Part shown: positions 34,925 to 44,908 of the stretch, in pieces
Position numbering within the stretch: the first letter of the stretch is position 1
Layout: every line of letters begins with the position of its first letter
From: Bacteroides reticulotermitis JCM 10512
GTDB taxonomy: Bacteria; Bacteroidota; Bacteroidia; Bacteroidales; Bacteroidaceae
NCBI RefSeq assembly: GCF_000517545.1
Contig: NZ_BAIV01000023.1
Span: 40,854 to 104,853, forward strand
Length of the DNA stretch: 64,000 nucleotides
Direction: 5' to 3'
Program-made: the position numbers and the translations under genes
Notes under the pieces: generated by a model
What the model saw: the letters and a program-made list of their open reading frames with translations, nothing else
The model's database searches: none
Told to the model about the DNA's origin: nothing

Positions 34925-35208
34925 CTAACAACACTTAAGTTTTCAGGCATTAACAGACTATCAGTCAAGTATTAACAATCGAAAACTCAAGTATTAACAG
35001 GCTAGTAATCGGGGTACTTCATCCAAAGACTCGGGATGCTTCAACGAAGTAACAGGGTTACCCTAACCAAGTATAAGGGTTGCCTCAATCAACTACAAGG
35101 GTCAATCCGATCAAGTACAAGGGTCAATCCAACCAACTACAACGGTCAACCCAACCAACTACAACGGTCGATCTAATCAAGTACAAGGGTCAATCCGATC
35201 AAGTACTA
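34925..35208. repeat. degenerate tandem array of 22-bp units
   Basis: From 35011 the units run in exact 22-base register: 35011-35032, 35033-35054, 35055-35076, 35077-35098, 35099-35120, 35121-35142, 35143-35164, 35165-35186 and 35187-35208. The consensus is roughly gggtcaatccgatcaagtacaa. More diverged units containing caagtattaaca extend back to about 34925. There are no unique spacers, so this is not a CRISPR array, and there is no open frame through it. Confidence 0.85.
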
Positions 35209-35239
35209 AGCCCGAATGCTCTTAGCTAATAACAGAAAG

Positions 35240-35288
35240 CCTCAACCGATTGCCGGACTTTACTTAGTAATCCGGTAATCGGTTGAGG
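35240..35288 (-). terminator. terminator of the LysR gene
   Basis: A long hairpin: cctcaaccgattgccgga (35240-35257) with tccggtaatcggttgagg (35271-35288), 18 pairs with one wobble, 30 bases beyond the stop of the minus-strand LysR gene. Confidence 0.8.
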
Positions 35289-35318
35289 TTTATTATGACC
35301 TTAAGGAGAAACTTTTGT

Positions 35319-36215
35319 TTATAAGTCTTTGCTATGATGTCCGGCAAATCGCATAAAGGCTTGTGATAGCCCACCTGCCTGACCTTGCAGTTGTACGAAG
35401 TTAAACTGGCGTTGCATCGGCATCCCTTTGATGTCGACCACCCGCAAACGTCCCGTCATTAGTTCCTGCCGGACAGAACGGATCGAAACAATTCCCATGC
35501 AATTGGTATGTTCCAAAAACAGTTTAATGCTTTCTGTGCTACCCAAATACATCAATACTTGCATAGACGAGAGTTTGAGGTTATGTTGCGACAACGCTCG
35601 CTCGAAGACATCCAAGGTTCCCGAACCTCTTTCCCGGAGCACCAACGGAATGTCCGGCAACATCTCCGGAAGTATTTCATCAGCCGTACAGAACTTATGC
35701 CGCGCATCTACCACAGCTACCAGTTCGTCTTCCAGAAAAGTCGTATATTTCAAGTTAGGCAAACGGAGAATACCTTCTACCAAGCCCAGATCAATGCGAT
35801 GTTCTTGCAAAGCCATCTCAATCTCACGGGAGTTGCCATTGAGCAAAGACAGGTTGACCTTCGGATAGCCGGCAATAAACTTAGCTAGCAGTGGCGGGAG
35901 TACATATTGGGCAATGGTCGTGCTGGCTCCGAGTTTTAGTTCGCCGATGTATTCATCATGCAACAGATGCATTTCATACTCCAACTGTTTATAATCGTCC
36001 AGAATCTTATCGCTGTGCTGCAAAAGAAGTCTGCCGGCATCAGTCAGAGAGATTCGCCCGCCTTGCCGATCGAACAGACGTGTCTGATAGCATGTCTCCA
36101 GTTCCTGAATATGGCGTGTGATGGCCGGTTGACTAACAAACAGCTCTTGCGAAGCCTTCGTAAAACTCAGGTTCTTGGCCACACTCTGAAATACCTTTAA
36201 ACGAAAATCGGACAT
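35319..36215 (-). CDS. LysR family transcriptional regulator
   Basis: A 298-residue regulator with the N-terminal winged HTH (MSDFRLKVFQSVAKNLSFTKASQELFVSQPAITRHIQELE, about residues 1-40), linker helix and a two-lobed effector domain (GELKLGASTTIAQYVLPPLLAKFI, VLRERGSGTLDVFERAL, LGSTESIKLFLEHTNCMGIVS). The TESIK pattern and RERGSGT resemble CysB/CbbR-type regulators, but the effector is not identifiable. It starts 19 bases after the end of the upstream gene at 36235, so the two may be cotranscribed. No divergent target gene is present. Confidence 0.92.
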   Translation of the reverse strand: MSDFRLKVFQSVAKNLSFTKASQELFVSQPAITRHIQELETCYQTRLFDRQGGRISLTDAGRLLLQHSDKILDDYKQLEYEMHLLHDEYIGELKLGASTTIAQYVLPPLLAKFIAGYPKVNLSLLNGNSREIEMALQEHRIDLGLVEGILRLPNLKYTTFLEDELVAVVDARHKFCTADEILPEMLPDIPLVLRERGSGTLDVFERALSQHNLKLSSMQVLMYLGSTESIKLFLEHTNCMGIVSIRSVRQELMTGRLRVVDIKGMPMQRQFNFVQLQGQAGGLSQAFMRFAGHHSKDL

Positions 36216-36234
36216 GAGCGAACGATGAAATGAT

Positions 36235-36821
36235 TTACTGAAGTTCCTCAGCTTTGATGCCGAGTGCCTGCATAATAGGGAAAGCTAGCATATCCCATTT
36301 GTATTCGATAACCGATTCGGGTTCGTCCATGCGAAACTGAATCACCTCTTTTTCTTTCACCTCATTCAAGAAGTTGGTTACCTTATGACCGTATTCTTCG
36401 TTGTAAGAGATGACCATCATCTTTTTCACATCGGCTGAATCGGCAACAATAGCCAAAAGATCCATAAACAAATCTCCCCGCGAAACCATGCCTTCCGAAG
36501 GTACGCTGGCAAACGAGTACTCCCCATAGGGCGACTGAAAGGCAACTCCATTGAGTTCGTTCTGCAAATCGGCCGGGTAACAGTTTTGTAATCGGCCCGA
36601 CTCTTGATCATAAATAAAGAAGAACTGCACCTCGTTGTTTTCTCCGCTAATGCCCGCATCAAGGGTAAGGAAAGTGACTAAAGTAGAAAGGTCGATGTCT
36701 TGCAAAGGGCGTTGCAGAGTTTTCTCGAAGTAGCCTTCATATCTGTTATTACAAAGTTTAGGAAAGCAGCATCAATCAATACCACTGCTTCTGAAAGCTT
36801 TATCTGCGGTTTATCGCTCAT
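36235..36821 (-). CDS. uncharacterised ~195-residue Bacteroidales protein (DUF6621-like), apparent frameshift
   Basis: The frame from ATG 36821 reads MSDKPQIKLSEAVVLIDAAF to FVITDMK; restoring one G in the run at 36734-36735 (minus-strand GGG read as GG) continues as GYFEKTLQRPLQDIDLSTLVTFLTLDAG to the end (QALGIKAEELQ). The reconstructed protein has 195 residues, alternates short strands and helices (FFFIYDQESG, FMDLLAIVADSADVKKMMVISYNEEYG) and resembles from memory a conserved Bacteroides protein of unknown function. No motif suggests an activity. It precedes the LysR gene by 19 bases. Confidence 0.68.
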
Positions 36822-37195
36822 AGTTTGTTGTTTTTATTGCGGATAAAGATACTACAATACTTTTATTTATCCACGCTTCGCGTTTTCATTTTCTATTCTT
36901 TAACCTGCCGACCGAATGACGGGAGTAGTCGTTAGAGCCAAAAGACACCGCTGCTTCGCTGCTTCACACAGCAATCAGTAAACACGGGAAACTTTTTTCT
37001 CGTTCGGAGAACACGAACTATTACTTGGCGAAGCATCCTCCTGTTAAACCGTCAGTGGTTCGGATGAGAAACAAGTCAATTTGTCTTCTAACTCCCTAGC
37101 TACCATGCTATTTTGTCACATTTTTATACTTGGCAAATCTTTTGCGCCCTTTGAAGTGTTATTAGAAATGTAAAATAAGAAAGGAGAACAACTAT
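36822..37195. other. clpB upstream region
   Basis: A 370-base divergent interval. Apart from scattered short inverted words (cttcgcg, gctgcttcgctgcttc) nothing recognisable was found. The clpB promoter must lie here but shows no TAnnTTTG box; it may use a heat-shock promoter, as dnaK may also do. Confidence 0.5.
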
Positions 37196-39782
37196 ATGAA
37201 TTTCAACAATTTTACCATTAAATCGCAAGAAGCAGTGCAAGAAGCTGTCAATTTGGTACAAAGCCGGGGACAGCAGACCATTGAGCCTGTACATATTCTG
37301 CACGAGTTAATGAAGGTGGGCGAGAATGTAACCAACTTCATTTTCCAGAAGCTAGGAATGAATGGGCAGCAGGTAGCTCTTGTGGTTGACAAACAAATTG
37401 ATTCGCTACCGAAAGTTTCCGGTGGAGAACCGTATTTAAGCCGTGAGGCCAATGAAGTGTTGCAAAAAGCAACGCAATATTCAAAAGAGATGGGCGACGA
37501 ATTCGTCTCATTGGAACATATTCTGTTAGCCCTGCTGACGGTTAAAAGTACCGTTTCTACAATCTTAAAAGATGCCGGAATGGTAGAAAAAGAACTACGC
37601 AGTGCGATCAGCGAATTGAGAAAAGGCGAGAAAGTAACGTCTCAATCAAGTGAAGATACGTACCAGTCGCTCGAAAAATACGCCATCAACCTGAACGAAG
37701 CCGCACGCAACGGTAAACTCGACCCGGTCATCGGACGTGATGAAGAGATACGCCGGGTGTTGCAGATTTTAAGTCGCCGTACCAAAAACAATCCGATCCT
37801 GATTGGAGAACCGGGTACCGGTAAGACGGCAATTGTGGAAGGTTTGGCTCACCGTATCCTCCGTGGTGATGTGCCCGAGAACCTGAAAAACAAACAGGTC
37901 TATTCATTAGATATGGGTGCATTGGTAGCCGGAGCTAAATACAAAGGAGAGTTTGAAGAACGCTTAAAGTCGGTGGTCAACGAAGTGAAGAAGTCGGAAG
38001 GCGACATCATTCTGTTCATCGACGAGATACATACGTTGGTGGGTGCGGGCAAAGGAGAAGGAGCTATGGATGCCGCCAATATCCTCAAACCGGCACTGGC
38101 TCGTGGCGAACTACGCTCCATCGGTGCGACAACGCTCGACGAATACCAGAAGTACTTCGAGAAGGATAAAGCTTTGGAACGCCGTTTCCAGATTGTGATG
38201 GTGAACGAACCGGATAACCTGAGTACCATCTCGATTCTTCGGGGACTGAAAGAGCGGTACGAGAACCATCATCATGTACGTATCAAAGATGATGCTATCA
38301 TAGCGGCTGTCGATTTGAGTAGTCGTTACATCACCGATCGTTTTTTACCGGACAAGGCCATCGACTTGATGGATGAGCTGCCGCCAAATTACGTATGGAG
38401 GTAGATTCTGTTCCGGAAGAGTTGGATGAGATCTCTCGTAAGATCAAACAGTTGGAGATTGAGCGTGAAGCGATTAAACGCGAGAACGATAAGCCCAAAC
38501 TGGAGCAAATCGGCAAGGAACTTGCTGAGTTGAAAGAACAGGAGAAATCTTACAAAGCCAAATGGCAAAGTGAGAAGACCTTGATGGATAAAATCCAACA
38601 GAACAAAGTAGAAATAGAAAACCTGAAGTTTGAAGCTGAAAAGGCAGAGCGCGAAGGTGACTATGGCAAAGTAGCGAGATTCGGTACGGCAAACTTCAGG
38701 CTCTTGACAAGGAGATTGAAGAGACACAGCAAAAGCTTCGCGAGATGCAGGGCGACAAGGCTATGATTAAAGAGGAAGTAGATGCTGAAGACATTGCCGA
38801 TGTTGTTTCCCGATGGACGGGAATCCCGGTCAACAAGATGCTTCAAAGTGAAAAAGATAAATTGCTGAATCTGGAAGAAGAACTACATCAACGTGTCATC
38901 GGGCAAGACGAGGCCATTGAAGCAGTAGCTGATGCGGTTCGCCGGAGCCGTGCAGGGCTGCAAGACCCTAAACGCCCGATTGGTTCGTTTATATTCCTCG
39001 GTACGACCGGAGTCGGCAAAACAGAGTTGGCTAAAGCTTTAGCGGAATTTCTGTTCGACGACGAAAGCATGATGACTCGTATCGACATGAGTGAATATCA
39101 GGAGAAACATAGCGTTTCGCGTTTGGTCGGAGCGCCTCCGGGATATGTAGGCTACGATGAAGGTGGTCAGCTGACGGAAGCCATTCGCCGCAAACCGTAT
39201 TCGGTTGTCTTGTTTGATGAGATTGAAAAAGCGCATCCGGATGTATTCAATATCTTGTTGCAAGTATTGGACGATGGACGTTTGACGGACAATAAAGGAA
39301 GGGTGGTGAACTTCAAGAACACGATCATCATCATGACTTCCAACATGGGTAGTTCGTACATCCAGAGTCAAATGGAGCGTTTGAACAGTTCCAATAAAGA
39401 ACAAGTGATTGAGGAAACCAAACGGGAGGTGATGAATCTGCTGAAGAAGACCATTCGTCCGGAGTTTCTGAACCGTATTGACGAAACCATTATGTTCTTG
39501 CCATTGACAGAAGCTGAAATCAAACAAATTGTACGCTTGCAGATTCAAGGTGTACAGAAGATGCTTGCCGAAAATGGTGTCAAACTGGAGATGACGGATG
39601 CCGCATTGGACTTCTTATCACAAGCAGGATATGATCCGGAGTTTGGAGCTCGGCCGGTAAAACGTGCTATTCAGCGCTACCTGCTGAACGACTTATCAAA
39701 GAAACTGCTTGCTCAGGAAGTTGATCGCAGCCAGACCATCACCATTGATTCCGACGGTCAGGGTCTGACATTTAGCAACTAA
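37196..39782 (+). CDS. clpB: ATP-dependent disaggregase ClpB (two apparent frameshifts)
   Basis: Three consecutive frames rebuild one 862-residue ClpB, the usual length. Parts in order: N-terminal Clp repeats (MNFNNFTIKSQEAVQEAVNL), first AAA+ domain with GEPGTGKTAI and ILFIDEIHTLVGAG, middle coiled coil (EELDEISRKIKQLEIEREAIK), second AAA+ domain with GTTGVGKTELAKALAEFLF and VVLFDEIEKAHPD, then the sensor region FGARPVKRAIQRYLL. One G is missing at 38377 (GAG-GCT) and another at 38676 (GCG-GAG); restoring both gives DEAAAKLRMEVDS and KVAEIRYGKLQALDKEIEE. With DnaK it rescues aggregated proteins after heat stress. A strong terminator follows. Confidence 0.96.
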
Positions 39783-39798
39783 GAGAATATATAAAAGA

Positions 39799-39834
39799 AG
39801 AAGCCCGTACTTTCGCAAGCGCGGGCTTCTTTTA
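39799..39834 (+). terminator. clpB terminator
   Basis: agaagcccg (39799-39807) pairs with cgggcttct (39822-39830), followed by TTTT. A degraded relative of the same sequence occurs at about 39977-40020. Confidence 0.85.
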
Positions 39835-39836
39835 TC

Positions 39837-39961
39837 AGTGGGGTTTACTTTTATATAAAAATAAACCGCACTGAAGAATTGGGGAATATGTTAATTCTCA
39901 AAAAGATATTAAATCGATTGAGAACTAGGAGAACATTTCTAATAAAGGGATGAAATGTTCC
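39837..39961. other. series of hairpins between convergent genes
   Basis: Three inverted repeats follow one another: gtggggttta (39838-39847) with taaaccgcac (39862-39871), ttctca near 39895 with tgagaa near 39918, and gaacatttc (39931-39939) with gaaatgttc (39952-39960). They may terminate transcription coming from both sides. Confidence 0.4.
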
Positions 39962-40057
39962 CTTAACATTACAATCGAAAAGCCGGGCTTTCACAAGTGC
40001 GTACTTCTCTTATCTTCTAAAAGGGATTTCTTTAATTCCAATTAATGTATTATTATG

Positions 40058-41149
40058 TTATTCAGCAATACAAATACTTACCCGGTTTTCCGTAGGATTG
40101 GAATACGGTTGTACCGTATCTCCTTTGAAGTCGACAGTGATTCGGCTATCTGCAATACCTCTTGCTTTCAAAGCATCGGCTACATTTTTGGCACGAGCCA
40201 TTGACAACCTCATGTTTATGCTGGCATTACCGGTGTCTTTATCCGCATATCCCGTTACGCTGACTTTGGCAGCAGGATTCTTTTCCAAGTAATCAACCAA
40301 CGCAATAATCTTTGCTTGTTGGGCATCTTGGATACGAGCGGAATTCAGTGCAAAGAAAATATCTTTCTTTATCGCTTGTGGCACTACAATTTCTTTTTTA
40401 GGTTGCGGCTGCTCTACCACAGGGGTAGGCTTTTGCTCTACAACAGGTGCCGGCTCAGCTTTATAATATACCGGAGCTGTTTTCGTATCGCTTTTGCCCA
40501 GCTTGATACTCAAACCAACCAGGGCGTTAAACTGCCAGTCGCTATTACCGGCTTTCTTTGAGTTAAACTTATCAGAAAGTACATTGGCGTTGGCTTCTAT
40601 ATTGAAAGCCACGCGATCGCTTAAACGAAGATCACATCCCAATCCGAGACGTCCGGCAATTAAGTTCTTACTATCTTGCCATAAATACTCCATTTCGTGT
40701 GTTCTTGTATCCAGCGCATTCGCCTCGTCGTTATCAAACGCATGATTCAAACCTGCACCGGCAAAAAGATAGCCGTTAAAGACGCGCTTCGGATTGAAAC
40801 CACAGAAGAGAGCACTCAAATCAGTCATTAAATCGACATTCCCCTGTATATACTTAAATTGGTAGTTTTGTTCCGGATTCACCCATCCGCCTTTAGCCTG
40901 CCATCCACTTGCACCGGCACGTACACCGAACGCAGGTGCGAACTTATATCCGAAATTAACCGCCGCTGCCGGAGAGATCAAATCTGTAAACTTTACTTCA
41001 CCAACGGTGTGAGCAGCTCCTACTTGCGCTTGCATAAACCAATGGGGCTTAAAGACAGTTTTACCTTCTTCTTTAATCTGCCTGTCTTGGGCAAACACAA
41101 CTACGCTATTGGTAATTAGTATAGCTATTAGTAAATTTCTTATTTTCAT
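40058..41149 (-). CDS. OmpA family outer-membrane protein
   Basis: A 363-residue protein: signal peptide (MKIRNLLIAILITNSVVVFAQ), an eight-strand-type N-terminal barrel (residues about 35-215), a Pro/Val/Glu-rich linker (PAPVVEQKPTPVVEQPQPKKE) and a C-terminal OmpA peptidoglycan-binding domain (IFFALNSARIQDAQQAKIIALVDYLEKNP, then VTGYADKDTGNASINMRLSMARAKNVADALKARGI). The conserved Asp and Arg of the diaminopimelate-binding site are visible in ADKDTG and LSMARA. It would hold the outer membrane to the cell wall. It follows the large surface lipoprotein gene on the same strand, separated by a 13-bp hairpin, and probably shares its phase-variable promoter. Confidence 0.93.
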   Translation of the reverse strand: MKIRNLLIAILITNSVVVFAQDRQIKEEGKTVFKPHWFMQAQVGAAHTVGEVKFTDLISPAAAVNFGYKFAPAFGVRAGASGWQAKGGWVNPEQNYQFKYIQGNVDLMTDLSALFCGFNPKRVFNGYLFAGAGLNHAFDNDEANALDTRTHEMEYLWQDSKNLIAGRLGLGCDLRLSDRVAFNIEANANVLSDKFNSKKAGNSDWQFNALVGLSIKLGKSDTKTAPVYYKAEPAPVVEQKPTPVVEQPQPKKEIVVPQAIKKDIFFALNSARIQDAQQAKIIALVDYLEKNPAAKVSVTGYADKDTGNASINMRLSMARAKNVADALKARGIADSRITVDFKGDTVQPYSNPTENRVSICIAE

Positions 41150-41166
41150 AAATTACATGGATTATA

Positions 41167-41199
41167 AAAAGGGTGCTCTAAAACTCAGAGCACCCTTTT
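41167..41199 (-). terminator. intercistronic hairpin between the surface lipoprotein and OmpA genes
   Basis: A perfect 13-bp stem (aaaagggtgctct at 41167-41179, agagcaccctttt at 41187-41199) with a 7-base loop. On the minus strand the stem ends in TTTT and lies only 17 bases before the OmpA start codon. It may be a partial terminator or an RNA-processing/stability element rather than a full stop. Confidence 0.65.
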
Positions 41200-41236
41200 A
41201 AATGGTATGCTTAAGAATTGAGAAAAAACTTAATTC

Positions 41237-44200
41237 TTATTTTACCGGGTTCACTGTAATTGTCAATTGAGAAGAAGTTGTTCCCCAACCGTAAGTTACA
41301 GTAGCCGGAATATAGATTTCAAAAGAATATCCAATCGGAGCACCTACGTTCTCATACTTAACAGTATTACCTACTTGTACTAAAGTAGCATCTGCAGGCA
41401 ATTTACCGCCATTATAGGTTAAGCTAGTAGTCGCTTTCGATACATCAGCTACAATATTGCTGAAGTTTCCATAGAAATTCCAATACTGTCCGGCATTCCA
41501 GTTAGGCTGAGTCCAGCTAACTTTCGTCCATTCCCAACATCCTGAAGTTTCTCCATAGGTACTACCTTCATGAGTCGGACGACCTGTATGAACGTGTGGC
41601 TTCATCTCATATTTACCATCTACCCACTCATATACTGCAGGAACGTAGTCAATACTCTTCACATACGTGTACTCAATAGTTTGTCCCTGAGATACTTTTG
41701 ATTCAACATATGTGATATCACCAACTCTGCTTGCGATTCTATGATTACTACCAAGTGTCAGCTTATATGCAGCTAATTTAGCATCAAGACCAGCTTCTAC
41801 TTCTGACTTAGAAAGTTTCTTGTCGGTTATTTCGAATGTTACATTCTTATCATGAACCCAGCCTAGTATGGCAACTCTCTTTTGTTGTTCATAGACAACC
41901 TCACCAGTGTACATAGTTACCTCAGTAGTAGCAACAAATGAAACTTCACCATATTCAACATTCAATTTAGCAGGTGTTATCTCTACATAGTGTCCGTCTA
42001 CATATTCAAATTCCGGTGTACATACACGCTTCCAATACGAACGAACTTTATCAACCCAACTCCAAGTCGAAGCTACAATAGCTTCATTTCTCCAGTCAGT
42101 CAACAAACCATTCCATTGGAAGTCTGCAATATCACCACCAGTTTTTGCATCCACAACAGTTACTCCGCTTGGCATATTCAAGTTCACCGGACGGATGAAG
42201 TTAACCAAGAACTCATTAACTACGAGTTCATCACCATTCTCTAGCTTATAGATATGCTGTACCTGTGCTTGCAAGCCCTTTGCACTATTCAGAGCCTTCT
42301 CAACAGCAGCATTGTTTTTCTTCAAGCAGATATCCAAATTGTTCACATAAACTCCACTCATCACAATTGATGTTGCTACACCGTTATCAAAAGTCTTAAC
42401 TACTTTAAAATAATTTTCGGTGCAAGTGTTACTTGGTTTGAAACCTACCTCATATTTGCTGTATGCGGTTGGTAGAGAAGTATTAAACAGACACTCGGAA
42501 GCCGGAGATGTTTGCGTATTCGGAACCTGGACATTTACTTTGAAAGCCAGATGCTTATCACCGTCTTTTTGCCAGTAAATATCGTTCTCTGTCTTAGCAA
42601 GAGTATAAGTCGGCAATGTTACGTTAACAGTAAACTTGAAGGTTACATGAGCCGGGAATTCAGAAGAAACTAACTTGTTCTTCACAGTTACACTACCTAC
42701 CAATTGAGCGCCAGAACCTACACTACCAATTTGACCATGTGTAAATTTCCAAACGATCTTCTTAGTAGCTGTTCCTGTACCTGTATCACCATCTACAACC
42801 GCAGGAGCAGTGATGCCGATAGCTTGGCCATTCTTCATTACTCCACTCTTCTCAAACTCATACATGTTCCAGAATTCTTCATGGCTCAAGCTGGTTTCTT
42901 TTCCGTTTGTAATTACACGGTATACGTTTTCACGAATATAATCTTCGTTAAGTTCGTATGTAGCTGATGTACTATTACATAGGAATACAAGGTCGTGAGA
43001 AGTACCAACAGTCAGGTCATTAGACTTGTCAACACCGATTTGTACTTTCACAAATGCACGACGTACTACGTTGTCGGATGCGTCTACCAATTCTACTTTC
43101 AGAATCGGAGTACGGCCAATAGCTTCTTTGCTAAAGTCTGTAGCTTTGAACAATCCTTCTTTCGCATCGGTACATTCAATCCATTTCTGCTGGTTTGTAG
43201 TTGTGTTACCACTCGTAATATTAAATGCACTGGTTGCTACAGAGAATTTGTATTTCAGATTGTAAGCATCAATATCAAATGCTGTATGAATACCGTTAGC
43301 CAGACAAGTTTCAATTTTTTCTTTCAGATTGAAGATTTTGTCATAAGCCATATCTATATACCAAATCTTATCTGTCTTAGCGTCGTTGAAAGTGATTGGA
43401 TAATGTGCAACGTTACCTGTTGACAAAGTAGCCTTGTCAGAGATACGAACATGGTCTGCAGTCAAGAAATCATCTTCAATGCGTACATACGGTGAAGTAA
43501 CTACTGCACCCGATTCGCCCGCATCAATAGCGTCTCCCTTCAGAGTTGCTTGCAAAGCAATTATATTCGCTTGACTTGATCCCGGTTGAGTAGAGTGAGC
43601 ATTCAAACGAAGCAATTGGAAGTCTACCGTTCCACTAGCTACATTCAATACCGGTTCACCCTTGATTTCAACCCATTTACTAGCAGCAGCACGAGTCCCG
43701 CGAATCTCAGCCGTACGATCAATGAAACCATAATCAGCATTCTTCAATTTAAAGCTAGCCGGATTGAAATGATAACTTGCCGTAGCTAATGCAGCTGAAG
43801 AGAGCTTATAATTTGTCGGAATTGCCGAGTTTTCATTAGCAGGGATGTTTGCGTATTTCAGCGTATTGAATATGATTGCTTCAACACCACCTACGAAAGC
43901 ATCCGGAGCAAATGTGATAGCTGTCAAACGACAAACAATCAAAGTATGCAGACTCGCCAGATTACCTTCAATAGCTATAATCTTATTATTGATATCTACA
44001 ATATCAGCTTGAATGCCTTTAATATCTTTCTTAACAGCATCCAATTTATCTTCAATGTCACCCTTCAGTGTCTCAATGCTTGCGTTGGTAGCTTTTAAGT
44101 CTTGAGTCAGAAGTTCAACAGATGAAGTATTGGCGTCGATCAAACCTTTAAGTTCTTTCTTATCTGCCGTCAACTGATCCCATAGCTTCTGAATGTCAGC

Positions 44201-44908
44201 CTGAGCTGCTTCAATATCGCCTTGAGCTGTTTCAATAGCTTCTTTGTTGTCAGTAGCTAAGTCTTGAGTAGCTTCTGCATACTCCTTCAACGCCTTCAAT
44301 TGGGTATCAAGGTCTACATTAGCAGCAATCAGATTGGTGATAGCATCTTGTGCACTTTCAATGGCATTCGCATTTTCTACGATTTTACCATCAATTCCCT
44401 CAACCGTATTTTGCAATGTACCCAAATCGGTCTGAATACCATTAATCTTAGCGTTAACTGCTTCAATAGCTGCATTGAAATCTGTTAGATTTACTTTTGA
44501 AGCAAGTGCGTTTTCCATAATAGTCTTCAGGTCGGCAACTTCTTTCTTAGCAGCATCAATAGCATCTGCTTTAGCTTTTGCAGCAGCAGCAATGGCCTCT
44601 TCTGCTTTCACTTTAGCCGTAGCGGCATCAGCAGCAGCAGTGTCACCGGCCGCTTTAGCAGCATCAGCAGCAATTCTAGCTTCATCAGCAGCTTTCTTAG
44701 CAGCATCAGCAGTAGACTTAGCTGCTTCAGAAGCAGTCTGCAATGTAGTCAACTGAGACTGCAAAGCGCTAATAGCACTCCCGCTTTTGTCGACTTGCTC
44801 TTGCAGACCATTGATGTCGTCATCGTAGTCTTTACAAGACGTAAATGTCCCTATAGAAGTCGCCATTAACGCTCCAAACAGGGCAACACTTAAAAATTTT
44901 TTGTTCAT
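41237..44908 (-). CDS. large phase-variable surface lipoprotein (S-layer-like, coiled-coil N-terminus)
   Basis: A 1223-residue protein. The signal peptide ends in the lipobox STGTFTSC-like sequence (IGTFTSC), and the lipidated Cys is followed at once by acidic residues (KDYDDD), as in surface-exported Bacteroides lipoproteins. Residues about 30-330 form long coiled coils, with an alanine-rich stretch (AAKKAADEARIAADAAKAAGD) resembling TolA. The rest (about 340-1223) is beta-rich with many Tyr/Trp/Thr and no enzymatic motif. Size, N-terminus and neighbours recall from memory the phase-variable S-layer protein family of B. thetaiotaomicron (BT1927). The gene is preceded by an invertible promoter segment and a tyrosine recombinase gene, and followed by an OmpA gene. 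Confidence 0.75.
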   Translation of the reverse strand: MNKKFLSVALFGALMATSIGTFTSCKDYDDDINGLQEQVDKSGSAISALQSQLTTLQTASEAAKSTADAAKKAADEARIAADAAKAAGDTAAADAATAKVKAEEAIAAAAKAKADAIDAAKKEVADLKTIMENALASKVNLTDFNAAIEAVNAKINGIQTDLGTLQNTVEGIDGKIVENANAIESAQDAITNLIAANVDLDTQLKALKEYAEATQDLATDNKEAIETAQGDIEAAQADIQKLWDQLTADKKELKGLIDANTSSVELLTQDLKATNASIETLKGDIEDKLDAVKKDIKGIQADIVDINNKIIAIEGNLASLHTLIVCRLTAITFAPDAFVGGVEAIIFNTLKYANIPANENSAIPTNYKLSSAALATASYHFNPASFKLKNADYGFIDRTAEIRGTRAAASKWVEIKGEPVLNVASGTVDFQLLRLNAHSTQPGSSQANIIALQATLKGDAIDAGESGAVVTSPYVRIEDDFLTADHVRISDKATLSTGNVAHYPITFNDAKTDKIWYIDMAYDKIFNLKEKIETCLANGIHTAFDIDAYNLKYKFSVATSAFNITSGNTTTNQQKWIECTDAKEGLFKATDFSKEAIGRTPILKVELVDASDNVVRRAFVKVQIGVDKSNDLTVGTSHDLVFLCNSTSATYELNEDYIRENVYRVITNGKETSLSHEEFWNMYEFEKSGVMKNGQAIGITAPAVVDGDTGTGTATKKIVWKFTHGQIGSVGSGAQLVGSVTVKNKLVSSEFPAHVTFKFTVNVTLPTYTLAKTENDIYWQKDGDKHLAFKVNVQVPNTQTSPASECLFNTSLPTAYSKYEVGFKPSNTCTENYFKVVKTFDNGVATSIVMSGVYVNNLDICLKKNNAAVEKALNSAKGLQAQVQHIYKLENGDELVVNEFLVNFIRPVNLNMPSGVTVVDAKTGGDIADFQWNGLLTDWRNEAIVASTWSWVDKVRSYWKRVCTPEFEYVDGHYVEITPAKLNVEYGEVSFVATTEVTMYTGEVVYEQQKRVAILGWVHDKNVTFEITDKKLSKSEVEAGLDAKLAAYKLTLGSNHRIASRVGDITYVESKVSQGQTIEYTYVKSIDYVPAVYEWVDGKYEMKPHVHTGRPTHEGSTYGETSGCWEWTKVSWTQPNWNAGQYWNFYGNFSNIVADVSKATTSLTYNGGKLPADATLVQVGNTVKYENVGAPIGYSFEIYIPATVTYGWGTTSSQLTITVNPVK

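Larger units (their letters stand above)
34555..35236. other. 0.7-kb gene-free region with two repeat arrays
   Basis: Between the last gene of the redox operon and the terminator of the LysR gene. No reading frame of note. It holds two different tandem-repeat arrays (34670-34775 and 34925-35208, listed separately). No T-rich terminator for the redox operon was recognised; the 14-bp hairpin at 34736-34775 is the best candidate. Confidence 0.6.

Noticed and set aside
34925..35208. CRISPR array
   Set aside because: Units abut one another without unique spacers, unit length is 22 bp and the sequence diverges strongly; no cas genes nearby.
35319..36215. LysR as the regulator of the YeiH exporter
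   Set aside because: YeiH and LysR are often adjacent in other genomes, but here they are 12 kb apart with separate signals, so no link is claimed.
37196..39782. Programmed ribosomal frameshifting in clpB
   Set aside because: Two shifts at sites without slippery heptamers, with the same one-base-lost pattern seen in many unrelated genes; an assembly error explains both.
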